From positions 124,001 to 188,000 of the forward strand of contig CAWISG010000006.1 of assembly GCA_963838735.1 (NCBI GenBank): DNA of 64,000 nucleotides, in the 5' to 3' direction. The notes under the pieces were generated by a model. The model worked only from the letters and a program-made list of their open reading frames with translations. It made no database searches and was not told the origin of the DNA. Made by a program: the position numbers and the translations under genes. Source of the DNA: Parerythrobacter_A sp963838735 (GTDB taxonomy: Bacteria > Pseudomonadota > Alphaproteobacteria > Sphingomonadales > Sphingomonadaceae). Shown here in pieces: positions 26,637 to 35,241 of the stretch; the first letter of the stretch is position 1, and each line of letters starts with the position of its first letter.

Positions 26637-27344
26637 ATGGCTTACGCTGATCAAGAGATGAGCGGTAACAGGATTATTGCCATAATCATTGTGGCACTGA
26701 TCCATATTGCCGTCGGCTGGCTTCTGGTCACCGGTCTCGCTTACGAGGCTTTCCAGGAAGCGGTGAAGACTGTCACGACGGTCGATATCGAAGAGGAAGA
26801 GCCGCCGGAGCCGGAAGAGACACCGGAACCGCCGCCCGAAGATGTGCCCGATACGACGCCACCCCCGATCGTGGCGCCTCCGCCGCCGATCAGCGTGGCG
26901 ACGCGGCCACCGCCCGTCACGACGACGCGCGTGATTTCGCCGCCGGCACCTATCGCGACGCGTGTGCCGCCGCCCGGACCGCCTCCCGGCCCGCCGCCGC
27001 CCCCTCCGCCTCCGCCCCCACCGCCGCCGCCACCCGCACCCCGGGTGCAGCCCAAGCCCGCATCACCGGCCGGAAATCCGGGCCGCTGGGTTAGTGACAA
27101 CGACTATCGATCCAGTTGGATCAGGCGTGAATACCAAGGCGTGGTGGGTTTCAGCGTTACGGTCGGGACCAACGGTCGCGTATCGAGTTGCCGTGTCACT
27201 CGCTCCAGCGGGCACAGCGAACTGGACAATGCGACGTGTAGCCTTGTCGAACGCCGGGCCCGGTTCAACCCGGCGACGGATGGCAACGGCCAACCGACAA
27301 CCGGAAGCTATTCCAACCAGTTCCAGTGGCGCATACCCGACTAA
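26637..27344 (+). CDS. tonB: TonB-family energy transducer
   Basis: Transmits proton-motive force from ExbB/ExbD to outer-membrane TonB-dependent receptors. The 235-residue protein has one N-terminal anchor (IIAIIIVALIHIAVGWLLV, about residues 13-31). An acidic Glu/Pro segment and a long Pro-rich periplasmic span with a near-pure Pro run (about 115-133) follow. The C-terminal TonB domain (about 155-235) has the YQGVVGFSVTVGTNGRVSSC core and Cys pairs in SSCRV and NATCSL. It heads a four-gene run. GGAG lies 12 bases before the chosen ATG; the ATG at 26658 is an alternative start. Confidence 0.92.
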   Translation: MAYADQEMSGNRIIAIIIVALIHIAVGWLLVTGLAYEAFQEAVKTVTTVDIEEEEPPEPEETPEPPPEDVPDTTPPPIVAPPPPISVATRPPPVTTTRVISPPAPIATRVPPPGPPPGPPPPPPPPPPPPPPPAPRVQPKPASPAGNPGRWVSDNDYRSSWIRREYQGVVGFSVTVGTNGRVSSCRVTRSSGHSELDNATCSLVERRARFNPATDGNGQPTTGSYSNQFQWRIPD

Positions 27345-27429
27345 CGAACACCATTGGTCACTCGGCGCGCACAGGGGCGCACCGGGTGGCCAGCTAAATA
27401 CCAATTCCCTTTGTTGAAAGGTCAACGCA

Positions 27430-28260
27430 ATGATTATCGAACTTCTGGCCGCGGGCGCTGCCCCGGAAAACAAATTCGGCTTTGTCGCCGCTATGGAAGA
27501 GGGTGGACCGATTGCCTGGTCGATCCTTGCCGTGCTCGTCATCATGTCGGTGGGCTCGTTCTATATCCTGATCACCAAGTATTTCGAACAGAAGAAAGTG
27601 ATGGCGCAGTACGAGGACGTGCGCAGTGGTTTCTGGCGCGCCAACACCCTGCGTGAAGGCAGTACGAAGCTGGAAAAGAACAGTGCGTGGCGCCAGCTTG
27701 CAGATGATGCGATGAAGGCTGAGGAACAGCACGGCAAGATGGACGACAGTCTGGAAGCGCATGATTTCATGCATGGATCGCTGACGCGGTCCGAGGCATC
27801 GATCAACGCCAAGCTTGCCGGTGGTCTGTCCTTCCTTGCATCTGTCGGAGCGACATCGCCCTTCATCGGCCTGCTGGGGACGGTGATCGGCATCTATCGC
27901 GCGCTTATCAACATCGGCCTCGCCGGTTCGGCATCGATCGACAAGGTTGCCGGCCCCGTGGGTGAAGCGCTCATCATGACCGCCATCGGCCTGCTGGTCG
28001 CTGTGCCTGCCGTGCTTGCCTATAACTGGCTGCAGAGCCGCAATCGCAAGATTGCAGCAATGCTCAGCGGTTTCTCGACGGACCTGCTTGCCAGCATCAA
28101 CTCCAAGGGTGCAGTGCGTCCTGCCGTACAGACGTCGGCGGCGGCTGCACGGACGGCCAAGCCTGCAACGACCCAGCCGACGGCAGCAACGACGAAGCCG
28201 ATGACCTCGACTTCGACGGATAAGCCGAAGACGGTGACGACACCGCCCAAGAAAGTATAG
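27430..28260 (+). CDS. exbB: MotA/TolQ/ExbB proton channel protein
   Basis: Channel-forming subunit of the TonB motor. The 276 residues contain three membrane segments: near 24-45 (GPIAWSILAVLVIMSVGSFYIL), 138-158 (FLASVGATSPFIGLLGTVIGIY) and 178-200 (ALIMTAIGLLVAVPAVLAYN). The conserved GLLGTVIGI and EALIMTAIGLLVAVPAVLAYN motifs are present. A C-terminal Ala/Thr/Lys/Pro-rich tail of about 45 residues is longer than usual. It is preceded by GAAAGG and followed by two exbD genes. Confidence 0.94.
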   Translation: MIIELLAAGAAPENKFGFVAAMEEGGPIAWSILAVLVIMSVGSFYILITKYFEQKKVMAQYEDVRSGFWRANTLREGSTKLEKNSAWRQLADDAMKAEEQHGKMDDSLEAHDFMHGSLTRSEASINAKLAGGLSFLASVGATSPFIGLLGTVIGIYRALINIGLAGSASIDKVAGPVGEALIMTAIGLLVAVPAVLAYNWLQSRNRKIAAMLSGFSTDLLASINSKGAVRPAVQTSAAAARTAKPATTQPTAATTKPMTSTSTDKPKTVTTPPKKV

Positions 28261-28344
28261 GCACAATGCGGGGTCGTGCTGCCCGGTACGGCCCCGCTCA
28301 CGCCTACTTGTTAAAGTTCAAGCCAAAATAGGACCGAACAGACC

Positions 28345-28887
28345 ATGGCAATTTCTGGCGGAGGCGGCGGGGCGGAAACCCCGATGTCGGACATCAACAC
28401 CACACCGCTGGTGGACGTGATGCTTGTGCTTCTTATCATTTTCCTGATCGCCGTACCTGTGGCCATCAAACAGATCGAAGATCTCGAAGTGCCGATCCTG
28501 GAAACGATCGAATCGGAAGACAAGGTTGAAAACCTGCTGCTGACGGTTACGACGACAGACGGACAAGGCCGGTCGCCTGCCAATGTCGATACCGCATTCG
28601 AAGGGGCAACGCGCGAAGGTGAATGTCGTATCTTTTTCGGCAATGTGACGCCTGTGACATCGGAAGAACTTTACAATCAGGCCTTTGACCGGCTGGATGC
28701 CATCGTCACCCGCGCTGGCGGACAGGAGGCCATTATCGCAAATCCGGAACTCATTCCGCAGGTTCACATCCGGGCCGATATCAATGCACCATGGCGCTGT
28801 GTTGCCGGTACGATTTATAACGTGCAAGCGGCGGGCTATCCCACGGTCGGCTTCATTTCCAATCCGGTCGATCCCAATCCGGAATAA
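28345..28887 (+). CDS. exbD: ExbD/TolR biopolymer transport protein, long paralog
   Basis: Inner-membrane proton-motor subunit with one TM segment. The 180-residue protein has MSDINTTPLVDVMLVLLIIF with the essential Asp near residue 24, then a periplasmic domain. This copy is about 30 residues longer than its neighbour. It carries an insert around ANVDTAFEGATREGECRIFF and two Cys (in GECRIF and PWRCVAG) that could form a disulfide; these are absent from the second ExbD. The Gly-rich N-terminus (ISGGGGGAETP) matches sphingomonad ExbDs. Confidence 0.92.
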   Translation: MAISGGGGGAETPMSDINTTPLVDVMLVLLIIFLIAVPVAIKQIEDLEVPILETIESEDKVENLLLTVTTTDGQGRSPANVDTAFEGATREGECRIFFGNVTPVTSEELYNQAFDRLDAIVTRAGGQEAIIANPELIPQVHIRADINAPWRCVAGTIYNVQAAGYPTVGFISNPVDPNPE

Positions 28888-28967
28888 TTGCAGCGGCCTT
28901 CGCCAAAACTGAAATTCAACACGCGGTACGCAGGCGAACATCGCCACCGCAGCAGGAGTAACCCACG

Positions 28968-29414
28968 ATGGCAATGTCAGGCGGCAAGGACGACGGTTCG
29001 CCGATGATGGACATGAACACGACGCCGCTGATCGACGTCCTGCTCGTGCTTCTCATCATGTTCATCATCACCATTCCGGTGGCAACACACGCGGTGAATA
29101 TCGATTTGCCGCAGCCGAATAACAATCCACCTCCGCCGGACCAGATTGATCCGATCAAGAACAAGATTGTCCTGACGCAGGCTGAAACCATTTTGTGGAA
29201 CGGGACCCAGATCGATCAAAGCGAGCTGGTCCGCAATCTCCAGATTACGACAACAATCGTGCCCGAGCCGGAGCTTCAATTCGAGCCGGAACCCAATGCC
29301 AGCTACGACCTGTCGCTGCGCACGCTGAACATCATCAAGGCGAGCGGTGCGACCAAGTTCGGTTTCGTCGGCAACGAGAAGTATCGTCAGTTCGGTTCCG
29401 CCGCAGCGCAGTAA
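28968..29414 (+). CDS. exbD: ExbD/TolR biopolymer transport protein, standard paralog
   Basis: Second ExbD of the operon, 148 residues. It begins MAMSGGKDDGSPMMDMNTTP, followed by LIDVLLVLLIMFIITIP with the conserved Asp around residue 22. The periplasmic domain holds NIDLPQPNNNPPPPDQIDPI and ends NEKYRQFGSAAAQ. It has no Cys. It lies 80 bases downstream of the first exbD, and a strong terminator closes the operon 28 bases past its stop. Confidence 0.93.
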   Translation: MAMSGGKDDGSPMMDMNTTPLIDVLLVLLIMFIITIPVATHAVNIDLPQPNNNPPPPDQIDPIKNKIVLTQAETILWNGTQIDQSELVRNLQITTTIVPEPELQFEPEPNASYDLSLRTLNIIKASGATKFGFVGNEKYRQFGSAAAQ

Positions 29415-29442
29415 ACGAAACCCACGACCCGAAAGTTGAAGA

Positions 29443-29468
29443 GGGGCGGAGCGATCCGCCCCTTTTTT
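29443..29468 (+). terminator. Intrinsic terminator of the tonB-exbB-exbD-exbD operon
   Basis: GGGGCGGA pairs perfectly with TCCGCCCC around a GCGA tetraloop, followed directly by TTTTTT. Confidence 0.93.
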
Positions 29469-29477
29469 ATGCGTGGA

Positions 29478-31958
29478 TCAGTCGCCTTCCTCATGCTCGT
29501 CGGGTTCGACCCGCATTGCCGCCGACGCCAGACTTTCCGCTTCCAGCAACAATTCGTCGTCTATGGCACCTGATGGCGTGCTCTCCCGCCCGATAACCAC
29601 CATCACCGGCACCGCCAGCGGGCTGACCCGCTCCAGTTCGACATGCACCAGCTCTGCCTCTGCGCGATCCAGCACGCTGGCGAGGCGCCCCACATCGGTC
29701 ATCCGCGTGCGCGCGTCGGCCCATGCCGCCTCCAGCAAGACATGGTCGGGTTCGTGCTTGCGCAACACGTCATAGATCAGGTCGGTGCTGAAAGTGACTT
29801 GCTTGCCCGTCTTGCGCCGCCCCGGCTGCTGCCGTTCCACCAGGCCGCCGATCACCGCGACCTCGCGGAAGGCGCGGCGAAGGAGGTGGCTGCTCTCAAC
29901 CCATTCCACGAATTCGTCGGTCAGGATATCGGGTGACAGCAGTGGCAGCGGATCGCGCACCGGCTTCAGGCCCCACACCGCCAGCGAATAGTCGTTCGCC
30001 ACGAAGCCGCCGGGTTGCAACCCCCGATCCTCCATCCGCCGCGTGATAAGCATGCCGAGCGACTGGTTCGCGTTCCACCCTTCGAACGTGTAATACACGC
30101 TGTAATGCCGCTCGGCGCGCGGAAAGCTTTCGACCAACAGCGTACCGGGACGCGGCAACTCGCTGCGATAATCCTGCACTTCCAGCCATTCGCGCACATC
30201 GTCCGGGAACCGCGCCCAGCCTGCCCGGTCGGCCAGCATTGCCCGCACTCGCTCCGCCAGATGCGTGGTCAGCGGCATCCGCGCGCCGCCATAGGAAGGG
30301 ATCATCGCGGACTTCTTGGAGGCGCGGACAATGACCTCCATGTCCTTGAGCTTCTCCACCTCAAGACTCTGTCCGGCAAAGGCAAAGGTGTCGCCGGGAC
30401 TGAGCGACGCGGCGAAGCGTTCCTCCACCCGCCCAAGCTGACGGCCATTGGCGAACCGGACCGTCAGCAGCTCGCCATCAAGAATGATGCCCGCATTCAG
30501 CCGGTGACGCGCGGCATGTTCGGGATGCGCAAGCCGCCATGTCGCCGTCCCGTCCTTGGCCACGTCGCGCACGATGCGCTTGAACCGGTCATAGGCTTTC
30601 AGCGCATAGCCGCCATTGGACACGAAGCTCAGCACGCGCGCCCACACCGTCTCGTCAACCCAGGCATAGGCAAGCGAGGAGCGTATCTCGGCCAGCAGCG
30701 CCGCCTCCCCGAACGGTTCGGCGCAGGCACAGGCCATGACATGCTGCGCGAGAACGTCCAGCCCGCCAGGGCGGAAATCCTCGCCGTCGCGCTGTCCTTC
30801 TTCCACTGCATCGACGGCAGCGGTCGCTTCGAGGAATTCGAACCGGTTGCCCGGCACCAGCACCGCGCGGCTTCTCTGGTCGAGGCGATGGTTGGCGCGC
30901 CCGATCCGCTGCAACAGGCGGCTGGAGCCCTTGGGCGCGCCCATCTGCACCACGCAATCGACATCGCCCCAATCGACACCGAGATCGAGGCTGCTGGTCG
31001 CCACCAGCGCGCGCAAGTCGCCGCGCGCCATTGCCCCTTCCACCTTGCGCCGCGCTTCCTTGCTTAGCGAGCCGTGATGCACGCCGATGGGTAGCACGTC
31101 CTCGTTCACATTCCACAGGTTCTGGAACGTGTACTCCGCCAGAAAGCGCGTGTTGGTGAAAATCAGCGTCAGCTGGTTGCGCCCGATCAGGTCCATCAGC
31201 TGCGGGATCGCCCAGGTCGCTGCATGCCCCCCCCACGGCACGCGTTCTTCCTCCGGCAACAGGATCTGCACGTCGGGGTCCGCACCCTGCTCCCCCTCAA
31301 CGAGCGCTACCGTATCGATATCGCCCCATGGCGCCAGCCATTCGCGGTAGGCCTGCGGGTCGGCCACCGTCGCGCTGAGTGCCGCGCGCTGCATGTCGGG
31401 CGCGATGGCCTGCAGGCGGGACAGCGCCAGTGCCAGCAAGTCGCCGCGCTTGCCGGTGGCAAAGGCGTGTACCTCGTCGATCACGATCCGTTTCAGGCCA
31501 GCGAACAGGCCTGCCGCATCGGGGTAACTGAGCAGCAGCGAAAGCGATTCGGGCGTCGTCAGCAGAACGTGCGGCGGCTTGCTGCGCTGGCGTCTCTTGC
31601 GGTCGGACGGCGTATCGCCGCTGCGCGTTTCGACCCGGAGCGGCAGGCCCATCTCCTCGACCGGAATGGTCAGGTTGCGATGCACGTCATGCGCCAGCGC
31701 CTTCAATGGCGAGACGTAGAGCGTGTGCAGCGTGTCGGGCGGCTTGGTGTCCCCGAACGCCGAAGGGCAGAAGTCGGCCAGCGTCGGGATGAACCCCGCC
31801 AGCGTCTTGCCTGCCCCGGTATCCGCCACCAGCATCGCGTGCTGTCCGGCCTGCGCGGCCGCGAACATCTCATGCTGGTGCGACCGGATACGCCAGTCAC
31901 GCCCCTCGAACCACGCGGTAATCTCGCGCGGGATCGTACCTTGGGCCGGGGCAGTCAC
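29478..31958 (-). CDS. Lhr-like DEXH-box DNA helicase (ligase-associated DNA damage response type)
   Basis: Superfamily 2 helicase of the large Lhr-related group. It has Walker A ADTGAGKT (about residues 46-53), TTPESLSLLLS, the DEVH box in IVIDEVHAF, SATVADP, VATSSLDLGVDWGDVD and the motif VI-like LLQRIGRANHR. A long C-terminal DUF-type region includes SYGGARMPLTTHLAERVR and GWNANQSLGMLITRRMEDRG. I place the GTG start at 31958 (GTG-ACT-GCC), giving 826 residues, because it forms GTGA with a short upstream frame. A GTG at 31997 is possible but falls inside a dyad. Its usual partners (ATP-dependent ligase, exonuclease, phosphoesterase) are not here. Confidence 0.92.
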   Translation of the reverse strand: MTAPAQGTIPREITAWFEGRDWRIRSHQHEMFAAAQAGQHAMLVADTGAGKTLAGFIPTLADFCPSAFGDTKPPDTLHTLYVSPLKALAHDVHRNLTIPVEEMGLPLRVETRSGDTPSDRKRRQRSKPPHVLLTTPESLSLLLSYPDAAGLFAGLKRIVIDEVHAFATGKRGDLLALALSRLQAIAPDMQRAALSATVADPQAYREWLAPWGDIDTVALVEGEQGADPDVQILLPEEERVPWGGHAATWAIPQLMDLIGRNQLTLIFTNTRFLAEYTFQNLWNVNEDVLPIGVHHGSLSKEARRKVEGAMARGDLRALVATSSLDLGVDWGDVDCVVQMGAPKGSSRLLQRIGRANHRLDQRSRAVLVPGNRFEFLEATAAVDAVEEGQRDGEDFRPGGLDVLAQHVMACACAEPFGEAALLAEIRSSLAYAWVDETVWARVLSFVSNGGYALKAYDRFKRIVRDVAKDGTATWRLAHPEHAARHRLNAGIILDGELLTVRFANGRQLGRVEERFAASLSPGDTFAFAGQSLEVEKLKDMEVIVRASKKSAMIPSYGGARMPLTTHLAERVRAMLADRAGWARFPDDVREWLEVQDYRSELPRPGTLLVESFPRAERHYSVYYTFEGWNANQSLGMLITRRMEDRGLQPGGFVANDYSLAVWGLKPVRDPLPLLSPDILTDEFVEWVESSHLLRRAFREVAVIGGLVERQQPGRRKTGKQVTFSTDLIYDVLRKHEPDHVLLEAAWADARTRMTDVGRLASVLDRAEAELVHVELERVSPLAVPVMVVIGRESTPSGAIDDELLLEAESLASAAMRVEPDEHEEGD

Positions 31959-32131
31959 GATCGGCGCGACACCGCAGAAACCAGAGGCACGTGACACGTG
32001 TTACACTGTCCAGGGTTGCAAAAAACATGCCGCTCGCAAAGGCACGCACGATAACGGTCATCGTTCGGCATCAATACAGAAATCAGGGCGAGCGAAAGAG
32101 CGATCATCATGCCACTAAAGCAGATCAGCAT
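31955..32131 (-). CDS. Possible 58-residue membrane peptide with a CxxCH motif
   Basis: This small frame runs from an ATG at 32131 to a TGA that overlaps the helicase GTG as GTGA, the coupling used by many gene pairs in this window. The peptide starts with a hydrophobic segment (MLICFSGMMIALSLALISVL), then a short Cys-rich tail (ACLCERHVFCNPGQCNTCHV) that contains CNTCH, formally a c-type heme motif. No strong ribosome site is visible, and part of the tail is encoded by a dyad, so the Cys codons may be accidental. I do not recognise a family. Confidence 0.35.
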   Translation of the reverse strand: MLICFSGMMIALSLALISVLMPNDDRYRACLCERHVFCNPGQCNTCHVPLVSAVSRRS

Positions 32132-32161
32132 GATGTAGGACAGCGCACCATGTGCTGGCGA

Positions 32162-32980
32162 CTATTCGCCGTCCGCGTTCTCTACCGGTGCCAGCGCATC
32201 GGACAGTTCAGCGTTTGACAAGCCACTGATCTGGCTCAACCGGGTGCGTTCCCCTGTCGTCAGATCGGCCCAGGCCTTTTCCGGTGGCAGATCGGCGGTG
32301 GCTGCCTCCATCTGCGCGGTCATGGCCATCACCTGTTCCATGATCTGCGGCATCGCTTCCATCGATGCGCCGATGATACGCGGATCGCTGGACATCGTGA
32401 AAGACTTGCGCGCGTAGTTGGCACCGCTCGGGGTGGAGAAGAATGCTTCGATATCGTCCAGCTCGGTATTGTCGAAATAGATCGCATAGGCATCGGCCAT
32501 CGCCTTGCGCATGGCGGGCTCCAGCGCGCCCATCATGCCGCGCATCATCACGGGTATCTGCTCCACCATGATCGCATTGCGCTGCTGATGTGCCGGGTCG
32601 AGGATCTCCATAATTTCGCGCGCTTCGGCCTCGCCCAGCTCCGTTGCACCGTCGAACGGGCCGAGCCTTTGCATCACCTGCGTTGTCGGCGTGTTGGCCA
32701 ACTGTTCTAGCGGGCCGAGGAACGTGTCGAACATGCTGCCCATTAACTCGCCCAGCGTTCCTTCCGGCACGATCATACCAACGATGCGGCGCGTCTGCGG
32801 CAGACGCGCCTGCTGCTGCGCGGTGAGCGGTTCGACCGGAAACATGTTCTGCATGGCAGACGTCACCTGCTTTAACGCCGCGGCGTCATCGCGAACACCA
32901 ATCGGGTTATCGTCCTGCGCCGACAATGGTGCGCCAGCTACATGTGTCGCAAGCAATATAGCTGCCATCCATGCTTTCAT
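32162..32980 (-). CDS. DUF2059 family exported protein
   Basis: A 272-residue exported protein. The signal peptide is MKAWMAAILLATHVAGAPLSAQ (cleavage probably after SAQ or nearby). The helical, Met-rich body ends in a DUF2059-like region with YAIYFDNTELDDIEAFFSTP (about residues 170-190), then SGANYARKSF. The family is periplasmic and of unknown function. GGAG lies 9 bases before the chosen ATG; the frame is open upstream but unlikely to be translated. Divergent from the DUF4282 gene. Confidence 0.8.
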   Translation of the reverse strand: MKAWMAAILLATHVAGAPLSAQDDNPIGVRDDAAALKQVTSAMQNMFPVEPLTAQQQARLPQTRRIVGMIVPEGTLGELMGSMFDTFLGPLEQLANTPTTQVMQRLGPFDGATELGEAEAREIMEILDPAHQQRNAIMVEQIPVMMRGMMGALEPAMRKAMADAYAIYFDNTELDDIEAFFSTPSGANYARKSFTMSSDPRIIGASMEAMPQIMEQVMAMTAQMEAATADLPPEKAWADLTTGERTRLSQISGLSNAELSDALAPVENADGE

Positions 32981-33065
32981 CGTATTTGCTCCTGTATGAT
33001 GCTTGACAATAATCTTTGTGCAGTAGACTCTGCCTGAGTTAGCATGTCGATTGGGGGGAAAAACA

Positions 33066-33398
33066 ATGCCTACCAAATTTTCGCTTGGCGATCTCTTTCA
33101 GTTTGAACCTATGATTTCTCCGTCAGTACTGAAACTCGTCTATTGGCTGGGTCTGGTCGGTATACTGATCTATTCGCTTACCGCGTTGTTTGCTGGCCTC
33201 TCCTTGATGCAATTGAATGCAACCGCCGGGCTTGGTGCTATTATCATGGCGATAATTTATGGCGTACTCGGAATTCTGGTGTGGCGGGTAACGATTGAAT
33301 ATCTCGTCGCTTTTTTCCAAATACATCGAAAGGTCACGGACTCCACCAGCCTGACTTTCGTTGATGAAAAAATATCGACAAAGGCTGCCGAAGAGTAG
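33066..33398 (+). CDS. DUF4282 family small membrane protein
   Basis: A 110-residue protein with two membrane segments (LVYWLGLVGILIYSLTALFAG and GAIIMAIIYGVLGILVW), preceded by the DLFQFEPMISPSVLKL motif and followed by RVTIEYLVAFFQIHRKV. This is the DUF4282 pattern, of unknown function. A run GGGGGG 8 bases before the ATG is a strong ribosome site. The region is less GC-rich than its surroundings (many AT-rich codons), so it may have a separate history. Confidence 0.82.
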   Translation: MPTKFSLGDLFQFEPMISPSVLKLVYWLGLVGILIYSLTALFAGLSLMQLNATAGLGAIIMAIIYGVLGILVWRVTIEYLVAFFQIHRKVTDSTSLTFVDEKISTKAAEE

Positions 33399-33445
33399 AA
33401 TTCGTCACTTGAGGGCGAAGCCGGTCGGCATTTTCTGTGGTTTAA

Positions 33446-34885
33446 TCAATGCCCCGCCTGCTCGCCGCGTTCCAGGCCGCTTAGTTCCAACTGTTCGTCG
33501 ATCTGGGCGAGCAGGCGGTCCAGCCCTTCCTGGCTCTCGCTCTCGGCGCGGGCGACCAGCACGTCCTGCGTATTGCTGGCGCGCAGCAGCCACCAGCCAT
33601 CCTCCGTCGTCACGCGCACGCCATCGGTTGCATCGATTGTAGCGGGCGAGGCGGATAGCCGCTGTTCCACTTCGGCAATCGCTGCGAATTTGCGGCTTTC
33701 ATCAACCTGGAACCGCATTTCGGGCGTATTGATCATCGCGGGCATTGCGGCGCGCAATTCGGTGACCGATTGCCCCAGTGCCGCGCTTGCCGTCATCAGG
33801 CGGACGCCTGCGTAAAGCGCATCGTCGAAGCCGTAATAGGTGTCGGCGAAGAAGACATGGCCGCTCATCTCGCCTGCCAGCGGCGCGCCGGTTTCCTTCA
33901 TCTTCTGCTTGATGAGACTGTGGCCGGTTTTCCACATTACCGCGGTACCGCCATGCCGCTCCACTTCGTCGAACAGCGCACGGCTGGCCTTTACGTCGGC
34001 GATGACGGTTGCGCCGGGTCGGCGGGCGAGCAGGTCGGCAGCGTATATCATCAGCAGCTGGTCGCCCCAGATCACGCGGCCTTGGCCGTCGATCGCACCG
34101 ATGCGGTCGCCATCGCCATCGAAAGCCACGCCGAAATCGAGGTTCTTTTCCGCGACGAGCGCGCGCAGATCCTCCAAATTTGCTTCGACGGTCGGATCGG
34201 GATGATGATTGGGGAAGTTGCCATCGACTTCGGTAAACAGCAGATGATGTTCGCCCGGCAGCGTTGCGGCGAGCAGTTCCAGCGCGGGTCCAGCTGCGCC
34301 GTTGCCAGCATCCCAGCCGACGCGCAAAGCGTCGAAGGTGCCCGGTGCGAATGCGGCGAAGGGTTCGAGCAGGCGGTCGACATATTCGTCCAGAATGGCG
34401 CGGTCGCTGACGGTACCGACCCCGTTGTCCCACTCGCCCGCCGCTGCCATTTCGCCCAGCCGCACGATATCCGCGCCGAAAAACGGGCGGCCCTGAAATA
34501 CCATTTTGAAGCCGTTGTAATTGGCGGGATTGTGGCTGCCGGTTATCTGGATGCCGCCGTCCACATCTTCCGCTGACGCTTCGGCATAATACAGCATCGG
34601 TGTCGGCCCCATGCCCACGCGCACCACATCGCATCCGCTAGCGGTCAGCCCCTCGACCAGTGCGCTTTCGAGGATCGGCGAGCTGACGCGACCGTCATAG
34701 CCGACGGCAACGGTTCTACCACCCGCACGGCGCAGCAGCGTGGCAAATCCGCGCCCGATAGCGCGCGCATCGCGCACTCCCAGCGTTTCGCCGATAATGC
34801 CGCGAATGTCGTATTCGCGCAGCACGGTGGGATCGAAATCGTGAACTGCGCCGGGGACGGCATTATGGGTAGTGTCATCGATCAT
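33446..34885 (-). CDS. Phosphomannomutase / phosphoglucomutase
   Basis: Interconverts hexose 1- and 6-phosphates for envelope sugar synthesis (ManB/AlgC type). The phosphoserine loop is TGSHNP (Ser at residue 117), the metal loop DGDGDRIG is near 240, and the sugar-binding loop GEMSGHVFF is near 330. All four alpha-D-phosphohexomutase domains are present in 479 residues. The ATG overlaps the J-domain gene stop (ATGA), so it is the third gene of the mipZ run. Confidence 0.95.
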   Translation of the reverse strand: MIDDTTHNAVPGAVHDFDPTVLREYDIRGIIGETLGVRDARAIGRGFATLLRRAGGRTVAVGYDGRVSSPILESALVEGLTASGCDVVRVGMGPTPMLYYAEASAEDVDGGIQITGSHNPANYNGFKMVFQGRPFFGADIVRLGEMAAAGEWDNGVGTVSDRAILDEYVDRLLEPFAAFAPGTFDALRVGWDAGNGAAGPALELLAATLPGEHHLLFTEVDGNFPNHHPDPTVEANLEDLRALVAEKNLDFGVAFDGDGDRIGAIDGQGRVIWGDQLLMIYAADLLARRPGATVIADVKASRALFDEVERHGGTAVMWKTGHSLIKQKMKETGAPLAGEMSGHVFFADTYYGFDDALYAGVRLMTASAALGQSVTELRAAMPAMINTPEMRFQVDESRKFAAIAEVEQRLSASPATIDATDGVRVTTEDGWWLLRASNTQDVLVARAESESQEGLDRLLAQIDEQLELSGLERGEQAGH

Positions 34886-35241
34886 GTATCTTCATCCTCG
34901 AATGTGTCGGTACCGGGTCCAGCATGGCCTTCCGCATGGCCTCCAGCATGGCCTTCCGCATAGGGCAATTCGTCCAGCAGCAGATCGCGCGCGGCGTCGG
35001 CTTCGTGGACCTTCGCCACGCTGCCGCCGCCCCGGTCCGGGTGAACCATCGTCAGCAGCCGTTTATGCGCAGCGCGAATATCTTCGCGGCTGGCATCGGC
35101 CGGCACCGCGAGCAGCTTGCGCGCATGGAATACCGCCTGGCTGCGCGTCGGGGCCTTGCGCAGATAGTCCCACGGCCAGCGGCCCAGCGCCCAGCGGCAG
35201 AATACCGACATCAGGAGAACCAGAAGTACGCCCTTGAGCAT
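34882..35241 (-). CDS. Membrane-anchored J-domain protein with His-Gly repeat tail
   Basis: A 119-residue DnaJ-like co-chaperone. An N-terminal hydrophobic segment (MLKGVLLVLLMSVFCRWALG) is followed by a J-domain (about residues 40-90) with the invariant HPD in LLTMVHPDRGGG, needed to stimulate DnaK ATPase. The C-terminus is a repeat AEGHAGGHAEGHAG, then an acidic end. Its ATG shares one base with the TAA of mipZ, and its TGA overlaps the phosphohexomutase ATG, so three dissimilar proteins are made in fixed order. The client is unknown. Confidence 0.85.
   Translation of the reverse strand: MLKGVLLVLLMSVFCRWALGRWPWDYLRKAPTRSQAVFHARKLLAVPADASREDIRAAHKRLLTMVHPDRGGGSVAKVHEADAARDLLLDELPYAEGHAGGHAEGHAGPGTDTFEDEDT
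34921..34962. repeat. 24-base tandem repeat encoding the His-Gly tail of the J-domain protein
   Basis: AGCATGGCCTTCCGCATGGC plus CTCC occurs at 34921-34944 and again, with the end diverged, at 34945-34962. Each unit is itself made of two similar 12-base halves. It encodes EGHAGGHAEGHA on the minus strand and is likely to vary in copy number between strains. Confidence 0.7.

Noticed and set aside
33066..33398. DUF4282 gene as part of a recently acquired island because of its lower GC
   Set aside because: Only about 400 bases deviate and there is no integrase, repeat or tRNA boundary nearby.
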